Source: an uncultured Chloroflexota bacterium (GTDB taxonomy: Bacteria; Chloroflexota; Anaerolineae; Anaerolineales; Anaerolineaceae). Taken from it: a stretch of DNA of 64,000 nt. Location of the stretch: positions 1 through 64,000 of the forward strand of contig CADACE010000014.1 in NCBI GenBank assembly GCA_902786265.1. Reading direction: 5' to 3'. Made by a program: the position numbers and the translations under genes. Below, in pieces: positions 52,033-58,639 of this stretch. Position 1 is the first letter of the stretch. Each line of letters opens with the position of its first letter. The notes beneath the pieces were generated by a model. It saw nothing but the letters and a program-made list of their open reading frames with translations. It ran no database searches and was not told where the DNA came from.

Positions 52033-54156
52033 TCAGGATTCGTGATTCTTGTCAGCTGGGACGATTCTGTAATATGCGCTGATAAGGTCGGGAATGGACT
52101 TTACAAAACGAAGATCGTTCTTGTGATAAAAATTGGGATCATCTGGGTTACCGAGCAGTGTGCTGACAGCCTTCAAATGGGTTTCATTATCCCCGATAGT
52201 TGGATGAATACGGGCTTTAAGAAGTTCCGCGCGGGTCAGGACAGCAGTTTCTTTCGTGTCACCGGTATTCAGCGAATCGTAAAGCTCTTTTGTCTTTTCG
52301 TAAGGAGCGTGGACAAAGCCTTCCGTCCGCATATAAGCCTGCCAGCGGATATGTTCCCAATTGGCAATCTGCTCCCGTTCATCGGGTGAAACAAGTGTAT
52401 CAAAAACCTTCCTGGATTCCTCGAGGTCCATGGAACCTGATTCAGAAAGATTTATTGCTTTTACTTTCTCCATGAAATGGAGTTTATATAATGCGTGAAG
52501 GCCTGCTGCCTGGTTGGCATTCTTCCCGAACTGTGACAGGTATTCATAAGACGCCCATCTTTCATTCTGTAAATTATTCTGCTCCATATAAATTTTACGT
52601 GCCTCCACTGCCATCTTTTCAAGTTCAGACTCACTGATCTCATCTGTCCCGTATATATCCTTATCACTGCCAAATTGTTTGAATGAGGCGAAGGCAGACT
52701 TGTCATCTTTCGCAGAAACCAGCTTTATATTTTCATCATCGCGGATCCGGACATGGATCTCCGGCGGAACAATGGTTTTATCATTCAGATAATATTCCCG
52801 CATAATCAGGCGATAGATCCGCAGCGCTGTTTCCAGCGTCGTTGAATCGTCCCCCAAAGAAACCACGATATAACGGCAATGTACCAGACTGCGGATAATA
52901 TTGTCAAAATCAGGCCCTTTTGTTTCGGTGGAATAATAATATATCGGGGCGTCTTTGTTGATTTGCATTCCTCCGTTTTCCGGCTGCTCAAATCCGCCTA
53001 TATGACGCAGATCGACACCTAACTCCGGACATTCGGAAAGCAAATTTTTCCCGTTTTCAATTCCTCTTCTGGAAATCACATGCACATTTGTATCTGTATT
53101 CGGAAAGCATCCCGCCCATGAAATGGCTTTCAGCAGTTCCTGTCCCATACGTCCGAATCCGACGATCAGAATGTCCAGTTTTTCCGTGGTATCATCTACA
53201 AATTTATACAATGGTTCGTCATGCAGAAGCTTGAAAGCGATGCGTTTGTATTCATCGATCGTCGTCTGTTTATAAAGAAGTGGGTCTTTTGTTCCGCGTT
53301 TCATCAGGTTGTCCATTATTGTGGCGGCTTCCGGTTGGTTCGACACGGTATAGAGACTGATGGTCGTTTTATCATCATCCGTCAGGTCATCTGAAAATAT
53401 CTTGAAAATTTTGTGATTGAAAACTTTTTCCGGTAAATATTTCTGCAGAAACTGACGAATGGGGGATTGTGTTTTTCCTTCATTGTATTTTTTAAGCTCC
53501 TGAATAATTTCCACCGATTTTTGCAGATTGCGTTCTTCGTCTTCTCCCATTTCCATAATGGTCAGATTACGCTTCTGGAGCTGCTTCAGCAGCTGAATTT
53601 CACTCTGCCCGGTGAAAATCATATTTTGAGATCGTTCTTCGTCAAAGCTTTCTTTTGCAGTATCTTCCGTATTGCAGAATATCAGCAATTTACCCTTTGG
53701 ATCGATCCGTTTTGCATAGGCTTTCGTTTTTTCGGTCAGATTGGAAAACAGGATGATCTCCTGATCACCCCGAAAGAGGGTGTAGCGGAACCATCCGAAT
53801 ATTTTCAGAAAATAAAACAGGATCGAACCAAAAGCAGTAATAGGCATCAGCAGATGGAGCAGGATCGTGTAAATACGCCAGAAGGATATCGATCCAAGCT
53901 GTTCGGAGAACAGAGAATAATCTACATTGGCGACGGCTGATTCCAGTACGTAAAAAGCGGCATACATCGGTTTGTAGAGAATACTGCCTTTATCAACCAG
54001 CGGCATGACCGCGAGCCACATGGCGACAGCTGTGAAAAGAAGCATCAGCAGTAAAAATGACTGCCATGGTATTTTTCCACTCTGTTTCAGACTGATTGCG
54101 TTGATGAGACCGAAGATGAATACGATAAACGATAAGCAAAGAAAAAACACGAACAT
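52033..54156 (-). CDS. Membrane protein with Rossmann (TrkA_N-like) and RyR domains
   Basis: A 707-residue protein. Hydrophobic helices lie at ~1-22, 33-53 and 95-118, with a less certain one near 61-77. A nucleotide-binding-like segment follows at ~128-230 (QEIILFSNLTEKTKAYAKR). A Rossmann fold comes next, LDILIVGFGRMGQELL (GFGRMG at 333-338) with a later IVVSLGDDSTTLETALR, as in TrkA_N/RCK proteins. The C-terminal ~100 residues form a RyR domain: WEHIRWQAYMRTEGF (Glu601, His602) to NDLRFVKSIPDLI. Prokaryotic RyR domains have been predicted to bind NAD-derived nucleotides. There is no TVGYG filter, so a classical K+ channel is unlikely. First gene of the operon with SIR2, it is the likely membrane receptor/effector for a SIR2 product. 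GGGGG lies upstream of the ATG. Confidence 0.72.
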   Translation of the reverse strand: MFVFFLCLSFIVFIFGLINAISLKQSGKIPWQSFLLLMLLFTAVAMWLAVMPLVDKGSILYKPMYAAFYVLESAVANVDYSLFSEQLGSISFWRIYTILLHLLMPITAFGSILFYFLKIFGWFRYTLFRGDQEIILFSNLTEKTKAYAKRIDPKGKLLIFCNTEDTAKESFDEERSQNMIFTGQSEIQLLKQLQKRNLTIMEMGEDEERNLQKSVEIIQELKKYNEGKTQSPIRQFLQKYLPEKVFNHKIFKIFSDDLTDDDKTTISLYTVSNQPEAATIMDNLMKRGTKDPLLYKQTTIDEYKRIAFKLLHDEPLYKFVDDTTEKLDILIVGFGRMGQELLKAISWAGCFPNTDTNVHVISRRGIENGKNLLSECPELGVDLRHIGGFEQPENGGMQINKDAPIYYYSTETKGPDFDNIIRSLVHCRYIVVSLGDDSTTLETALRIYRLIMREYYLNDKTIVPPEIHVRIRDDENIKLVSAKDDKSAFASFKQFGSDKDIYGTDEISESELEKMAVEARKIYMEQNNLQNERWASYEYLSQFGKNANQAAGLHALYKLHFMEKVKAINLSESGSMDLEESRKVFDTLVSPDEREQIANWEHIRWQAYMRTEGFVHAPYEKTKELYDSLNTGDTKETAVLTRAELLKARIHPTIGDNETHLKAVSTLLGNPDDPNFYHKNDLRFVKSIPDLISAYYRIVPADKNHES

Positions 54157-54303
54157 GATCTACCCCCAATTAGAAAATTTTCTCAGCTGCATTTTTCTCT
54201 AAGCATAATTTACAACAGCATTAAGTATATCCCGAATGAATTGATAATATATTTGACATTTGTCTGTAAAATTTTGTATTATGTAACAAATCGAAATATA
54301 AAA

Positions 54304-54329
54304 GAGGCATTCCTGCCCGGAAATGCCTC
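54304..54329 (-). terminator. Intrinsic terminator
   Basis: The stem GAGGCATT/AATGCCTC is followed on the minus strand by TTTTATATTT. It lies 20 bp after the stop of the 118-residue gene, so it ends that transcript and insulates the SIR2/RyR operon from it. Confidence 0.65.
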
Positions 54330-54348
54330 GATAAACAGTTATTCATTA

Positions 54349-54705
54349 TCAATCAAAATAGGTGTCGGCATAATAATCTGAGCTATTGTTCAGGGTTTTC
54401 AGGGCGAAGGTTTTCAGGGCCGGGTTGGTTTTCCAGACGTCGTAGCTGCCGGTTTTTTCCTGCTCTTTGATAATTGCTTCGGCGAGGTCGGGGGTGATTT
54501 CGTCGATGTCCATGACGCTGGTATCGCCGTAGTCCATCAGCATGTCGCGGATTTCCCGACCTTCATTTGGGTAGGGGACCCAGCCTTCGCTGAGGACATA
54601 GATTGCCACATCAACCGGCAGGAACCAGTCCGGGCGGCACATTCCCCGGACGACTCTTGTTTTCCTTACCAGATAATAATGCCGGACAGTATGTACGTTA
54701 TCCAT
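54349..54705 (-). CDS. Hypothetical protein, 118 residues
   Basis: Not recognised. A soluble acidic protein (VHTVRHYYLVRKTRVVRGMC, then IDEITPDLAEAIIKEQEK) with AAGGGAG seven bases before the ATG and a terminator after the stop, so it is a genuine gene. Its regular helix/strand pattern and small size suit a regulator or immunity-type protein, but no motif supports either. Confidence 0.55.
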   Translation of the reverse strand: MDNVHTVRHYYLVRKTRVVRGMCRPDWFLPVDVAIYVLSEGWVPYPNEGREIRDMLMDYGDTSVMDIDEITPDLAEAIIKEQEKTGSYDVWKTNPALKTFALKTLNNSSDYYADTYFD

Positions 54706-54723
54706 AGGTTCTCCCTTCAGAAA

Positions 54724-54810
54724 CTATTCAATTTCCCGGATGACGGTCACTATATCGGAGACGTCGATGTCATCCGGTTCCATATCGATGGCGTATGATT
54801 TTGCGGACAT
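54724..54810 (-). CDS. Possible 28-residue peptide
   Basis: The frame MSAKSYAIDMEPDDIDVSDI..., acidic, lies 18 bp before the 118-residue gene. The ribosome site is weak (GATGATGG), and TATACT about 30 bp upstream may be a -10 box. It could be a leader peptide or a real small protein; an upstream ATG would give 71 residues of unlikely sequence. Confidence 0.3.
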   Translation of the reverse strand: MSAKSYAIDMEPDDIDVSDIVTVIREIE

Positions 54811-54951
54811 GCCATCATCTATACAGTTATAGTATATCGGAAACAGAAAATCGAAAGGTCGTTTTCCGGGCGACATTTTTTCTGTCGGATGGTTATACAT
54901 ACCACTGCCCGGATATGCTAAAATAATACACAGCAACAAATAGAGTCAGCG

Positions 54952-55014
54952 GAGTCAAAGCGACCTGTTCTCCTGACTCAATTCTGAGTCAGGGATAACA
55001 GGACACTTTGACTC
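54952..55014. repeat. 63-bp GAGTCA palindrome, isolated copy
   Basis: A complete family A unit (GAGTCAAAGCGACCTGTT...AACAGGACACTTTGACTC) lies between divergent genes, about 10 kb from the RAYT. It shows that the unit spreads beyond the restriction locus. Confidence 0.8.
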
Positions 55015-55038
55015 GAATTCACTTGACGGAGAAAGATT

Positions 55039-55692
55039 ATGAGCAAGAAAATCATAGCGGTGAATGCCGGTCCGCGGAAGGGCTGGAATACGGATACGCT
55101 GATCACGGAAGCAGCGAGAGGCGCGGAGGCTGCCGGGGCGGAGGTTGAAAGGTTTGATTTGTACCGCCTGGAAAAGTATACCGGCTGCATTTCCTGCTTT
55201 GGATGCAAGAAGGAGAAAAACAAAGGACACTGCATCTGCCGGGACGGATTAACACCGGTTTTGGACGCGATCCGGGATTCGGACGGGCTGATCATTGGCT
55301 CCCCGAATTACCTGTCTGAACTGACGGCATCTTTTCGGGCACTCTACGAGCGGCTGATCTTCCAGAACCTGACCTACAATCTGGAAACTCCCTGCTGCAA
55401 TGACCGCCCGATTCCGGTGCTGCTGATCATGACGAGCAACGCTCCGGACACCATGTATGCCGGCATGCTGAAGAGTTATCAGCAGACACTGAACCGTTTC
55501 GTCGGTCCGACAAAGGTCCTGGTCAGCGGGAATACCTTGCAGCTCAAAGACTACAGCAAGACAGACTGGGTATGGTCGATGTTTGATCCGGCTGATAAGC
55601 AGAAGAGACATGAGACAGTATTCCCCGAAGAATGCCGAAAAGCCTATGAAACGGGCATCCTGCTCGCGGAAACCGGCTTCGCAGCCGGATAA
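55039..55692 (+). CDS. NADPH-dependent FMN reductase / flavodoxin-fold protein
   Basis: A 217-residue flavodoxin-fold protein: an N-terminal strand and FMN phosphate loop (AVNAGPRKGWNTDTLI), then CISCFGCKKEKNKGHCICRD, a Cys cluster typical of iron-sulfur flavoproteins, and the second FMN loop GSPNYLSELTASF. It probably reduces quinones, metal or nitro compounds with NAD(P)H. ACGGAG lies upstream. The next gene starts 15 bp after its stop. Confidence 0.8.
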   Translation: MSKKIIAVNAGPRKGWNTDTLITEAARGAEAAGAEVERFDLYRLEKYTGCISCFGCKKEKNKGHCICRDGLTPVLDAIRDSDGLIIGSPNYLSELTASFRALYERLIFQNLTYNLETPCCNDRPIPVLLIMTSNAPDTMYAGMLKSYQQTLNRFVGPTKVLVSGNTLQLKDYSKTDWVWSMFDPADKQKRHETVFPEECRKAYETGILLAETGFAAG

Positions 55693-55707
55693 AATGCACT
55701 GAGAGCC

Positions 55708-56136
55708 ATGCGTTTTACTCATACAAAAAGGCCCGGCTTTCTTCTGGGGCTGATCGATTTCTGCACGGCCGGTCTGTTCTTCCTCTTCTATATGCCCCTG
55801 GGCGGTTTACAGGATGAGCTTGATTTTATTCTCGGACGGCGGACGCAGCGTTACTGGAAAGCTTATCTTTTGGGCATTCCGACTTTGTTCATCTATACCC
55901 TTGTCTGGATGGCACAAATCTCGGAAGAACTGAAGGCAAAGGCCGTCGAATTGGGAATCGAAGGCCCTTACACATCCTTCCGGCATATGTTTGGGTGGAA
56001 TGTTTTTGGGATACTGTTATTCGGCCCTGCTGTCGCTACGCACAGGTTTTTCGATACCTTGAATAAAATTGAGATCGAGCTGAACAAATCCATGCAGCAT
56101 AATACAAAGGATCCTGACTTTGCGGGGCATGATTGA
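55708..56136 (+). CDS. Small membrane protein (DUF4234-like)
   Basis: A 142-residue protein with two or three hydrophobic helices (LGLIDFCTAGLFFLFYMPLG, YLLGIPTLFIYTLVWM, FGWNVFGILLFGP) and the charged connecting loop LGRRTQRYWKAY seen in DUF4234-type proteins. Function is unknown. It is close behind the flavoprotein gene and in front of the acetyltransferase gene, probably in one transcript. Confidence 0.6.
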   Translation: MRFTHTKRPGFLLGLIDFCTAGLFFLFYMPLGGLQDELDFILGRRTQRYWKAYLLGIPTLFIYTLVWMAQISEELKAKAVELGIEGPYTSFRHMFGWNVFGILLFGPAVATHRFFDTLNKIEIELNKSMQHNTKDPDFAGHD

Positions 56137-56168
56137 ACCGGGGAACTGCCCGGATCGGAGAAATTCAG

Positions 56169-56636
56169 ATGTACACTGTCAGAAACGTAACAGAAAATGA
56201 TTGCGGGATATTGCGCTACCTTGCTTCAAAATGCGGACCTTTGGATGTTCATACTCCGTACACGTACTGGGTAACCTCTTGCTATTACGGGAAAAGTTCT
56301 TTCATTTTGGAACATGACGGTGAGCCCATCGGATTTATTATGGCCGTCGATACGCCTGACGCGGTGTTTATATGGCAGATCGGGGTGTTGTGTAACTACA
56401 GACGGAAAAACTTATCCTGCGAGCTTATTTCCAAATGCTTTGCATATGCCCGATATGCAGGCAAGGATCTCGAAGCGACAATAGCAAAAGACAACCTGCC
56501 GAGCTATAACGCGCTCAGACGCGCTTGTAAAAAACATAATTTTACAATTGAACCACTCGAAGAAGTTGTTATTCACGATATGGCAGATGATTCCTTTGAA
56601 GAAAAAGAGATCAGATATCGGATCCGCGCCGCTTGA
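56169..56636 (+). CDS. GNAT acetyltransferase, EctA-like
   Basis: A 155-residue GNAT whose pattern (CGPLDVHTPYTYWVTSCYYG, then AVFIWQIGVLCNYRRKNLSC) is close to diaminobutyrate acetyltransferase EctA, the ectoine-pathway enzyme. However, ectB and ectC are not nearby and the acetyl-CoA loop is RRKNLS instead of R-G-x-G-L/A, so the true substrate may be another diamine, lysine-like compound or antibiotic. The start is at MYTVRNVTEN, with CGGAG upstream. Confidence 0.6.
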   Translation: MYTVRNVTENDCGILRYLASKCGPLDVHTPYTYWVTSCYYGKSSFILEHDGEPIGFIMAVDTPDAVFIWQIGVLCNYRRKNLSCELISKCFAYARYAGKDLEATIAKDNLPSYNALRRACKKHNFTIEPLEEVVIHDMADDSFEEKEIRYRIRAA

Positions 56637-56888
56637 GAAACGGCCATGGGAAAATCCGATGTGCTGACTGAAGAAGAAGAGGAAGAAAAGTCAAAGTAAA
56701 TATTTGTCACATAACAATTCTTTACAATGATACTGAAGCTGCTGAAAGCTGCGTATATGTTTATCTGATCGGTTCAGGTGTGTATGGATGCAAATCACAA
56801 ATCTGTTGAAAAGGGAATTTATTTCCTGCTTACTTTGCAATCCGAAAGCTGAAATATTTTATTGGAATCACATAAGGAGGATGCAGTC

Positions 56889-57251
56889 ATGAAGATGGGA
56901 CACATTACGATCCGGACCAGCAAATTTCCTGAGGAAATAGTCTTTTATCAGGAGATCGTCGGGCTGAATATTGTAAGGGACCTTCGCGAAAAAGGGTCAG
57001 ATATTGTCTTTCTCGCGGACAATGAAAATGAAACCAGAATTGAAGTTATTAATGCCGGGCAGGCAGTCTGCAGCGGCAGTGAATGGATTTCCATTGGTTT
57101 TCATACAGATGATGTCAAAAAACTGAGAGAAGAACTTCAGACAAAAGGATTAGCTGTAACTGAGATAACCAGTCCGGCTCCTGCTGTCCGGTTTTTCTTT
57201 GTGAAAGATCCCGCAGGAGTCAGCGTTCAGTTTCTTGAAGAGAAAAACTGA
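56889..57251 (+). CDS. VOC (glyoxalase/bleomycin-resistance) family protein
   Basis: A 120-residue VOC-fold protein: IRTSKFPEEIVFYQEIVGL and FFVKDPAGVSVQFLEEKN, with one beta-alpha-beta-beta-beta pair at each end. One likely metal ligand is visible near each end (His5, and Glu near the C-terminus). It may bind or convert a small metabolite or give drug protection. The start is set by AAGGAGG nine bases before the ATG. Confidence 0.75.
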   Translation: MKMGHITIRTSKFPEEIVFYQEIVGLNIVRDLREKGSDIVFLADNENETRIEVINAGQAVCSGSEWISIGFHTDDVKKLREELQTKGLAVTEITSPAPAVRFFFVKDPAGVSVQFLEEKN

Positions 57252-57360
57252 AAAATATAATTTGTATTGATCAGAAAGAGACAAAACGCCGGTATTTTTG
57301 AGCATTATAAATCGTAATTCTGAAAGAAAATTCAGGATGTTTTGGGGAGAATAAAGCGTA

Positions 57361-57392
57361 AAGAGCAGACCATGATAATTCAGCCTGCTCTT
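57361..57392. terminator. Bidirectional terminator between convergent genes
   Basis: The stem AAGAGCAG/CTGCTCTT lies between the stops of the VOC gene and the flavin reductase gene, with T-rich sequence beyond it on either strand. Confidence 0.5.
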
Positions 57393-57405
57393 TATTATCG
57401 GATGA

Positions 57406-57969
57406 TTATTTCAGTTTCAAACCGTCTTTGAAAGCCTCTCCGACCCGTTCCGCGACTCTGTAGTAACCATGGGTATAAGGATCAAAAGCAATTGCATTGA
57501 CCAGAGTCATGTCGACCCTGCCATTTACCATTACGCTTTCATCCGCGGTCACGTTGACCACTTTGCCGATAACACCGCAGCCGTATTCATTGGTTTGGTA
57601 TTCCACAAATTCGCATTCAAGGCACAGCGGGAATTCATTGATGACCGGCGCGTCTACGGTCTCCGCTTTGGAGGCGGTCAGACCGCTGGGGGAAAGTTTA
57701 TCCGATACTTTATTTCCGGATTCGACACCGAAATAGTCCGCTTCAACCACATGTGCCGCATCCGCGATACTGACGGTGAAGGCTCCCCGTGCTTTAATGT
57801 TCTTTACGGTTTTATGGGATTCGGTCAGATTCAGCGCGACCATATTCCTTTCCTGCATGGTGCCCCATGCCGCGTTCATAACATTGACGCTGCCGTCTTC
57901 GTTGTAAGTCGCGATCATCAGTACAGGCATCGGGAAAATACCTTCTGTAATATTAAGTTTTGTTCTCAT
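57406..57969 (-). CDS. Flavin reductase family protein
   Basis: A 187-residue flavin reductase-like FMN-binding protein: PMPVLMIATYNEDGSVNVMNAAW, then MVALNLTESHKTVKNI and ARGAFTVSIAD, the split-barrel FMN-binding pattern. It probably uses NAD(P)H to reduce FMN or a bound substrate. It is divergent from an HxlR-type regulator with a palindrome between the two, so redox or electrophile-responsive control is likely. GAGAGG precedes the ATG. Confidence 0.85.
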   Translation of the reverse strand: MRTKLNITEGIFPMPVLMIATYNEDGSVNVMNAAWGTMQERNMVALNLTESHKTVKNIKARGAFTVSIADAAHVVEADYFGVESGNKVSDKLSPSGLTASKAETVDAPVINEFPLCLECEFVEYQTNEYGCGVIGKVVNVTADESVMVNGRVDMTLVNAIAFDPYTHGYYRVAERVGEAFKDGLKLK

Positions 57970-58055
57970 AACATCTGCCTCTCTTTTGTTTAATATTCAG
58001 GCTGCCCTGATTTTTCAATCTGTATATAATTATAAGTAATGATTGATTTGATTCA

Positions 58056-58080
58056 AGTACTGTAAAATATTACAGGTACT
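58056..58080. promoter_or_regulatory. HxlR-type operator palindrome
   Basis: AGTACTGTAAAATATTACAG then GTACT forms a near-perfect inverted repeat (one base shift in an arm). AGTAC/GTACT ends are typical of MarR/DUF24 (HxlR) operators. It lies between the divergent flavin reductase and hxlR-type genes. Confidence 0.6.
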
Positions 58081-58100
58081 ATCATAAAGGAAAGTGTTTT

Positions 58101-58442
58101 GTGATCAAGAATTATATTGAAGACGCAAATTTTGAAGATACAGGTTTCAGTTATACGCTTTCACTGATATCAGGCAAGCATAAAATGGTGATCCTGTATT
58201 GCCTTATGGAATTTGAACCTGTGCGTTTCAATGAGCTGAAACGTTATATAAAAACAATATCTGATAAAACGCTCAGCATGAATTTGAAAGAATTGGAAAA
58301 GGACTGTCTGATCATCAGAAAAGAGTATCCTCAAATTCCGCCCAAGGTTGAGTACAGCCTGAGCGATCGCGGAAAGTCACTGATGAAAGTCCTGGATCAG
58401 CTTTGCGTTTGGGGAGAGAACAACAGAATGAAATCGGACTGA
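58101..58442 (+). CDS. HxlR (DUF24) family transcriptional regulator
   Basis: A 113-residue winged-helix regulator: ISGKHKMVILYCL, FNELKRYIKTISDKTLSMNL as recognition helix and RKEYPQIPPKVEYSLSDRGK as wing. A Cys close to the helix (YCLMEF) could sense thiol stress, although in known members the sensor Cys is nearer the N-terminus. The start codon is GTG, with AAAGGAAAG upstream. It presumably controls itself and the divergent flavin reductase. Confidence 0.88.
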   Translation: MIKNYIEDANFEDTGFSYTLSLISGKHKMVILYCLMEFEPVRFNELKRYIKTISDKTLSMNLKELEKDCLIIRKEYPQIPPKVEYSLSDRGKSLMKVLDQLCVWGENNRMKSD

Positions 58443-58530
58443 ATAATTTCTGTAATGATCTCTGCGATGTCATGTATTTTATTTTTTTCAATCATTATTA
58501 CGATCTAACTTTTTAAAGGAATACCGATTC

Positions 58531-58592
58531 TATAATAAAATACTTAACAATTCGCGATGATACTCGGCAATTATATTCTCGCGAATTTTTTT
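58531..58592 (+). promoter_or_regulatory. Promoter and early terminator hairpin in the mgtA leader
   Basis: TATAAT at 58531-58536 is followed within about 12 bp by a 9-bp stem AATTCGCGA/TCGCGAATT and eight T residues. The coding start lies 47 bp later. A terminator so close after a promoter suggests attenuation or a very short RNA; it may instead end the hxlR-type transcript. Confidence 0.45.
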
Positions 58593-58639
58593 CAATGCTT
58601 TAGCCTTATCAACCATACTTTGAGGAAAAGAGGTCTTAT

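Noticed and set aside
52033..54156. Classical TrkA/Kef potassium channel
   Set aside because: There is no TVGYG-type selectivity filter, and the C-terminus is a RyR domain, not TrkA_C.
56646..56699. A 17-residue peptide ending EEEEEEKSK after the EctA-like gene
   Set aside because: There is no ribosome site, it is very short, and its acidic run can arise by chance from GAA/GAG-rich DNA.
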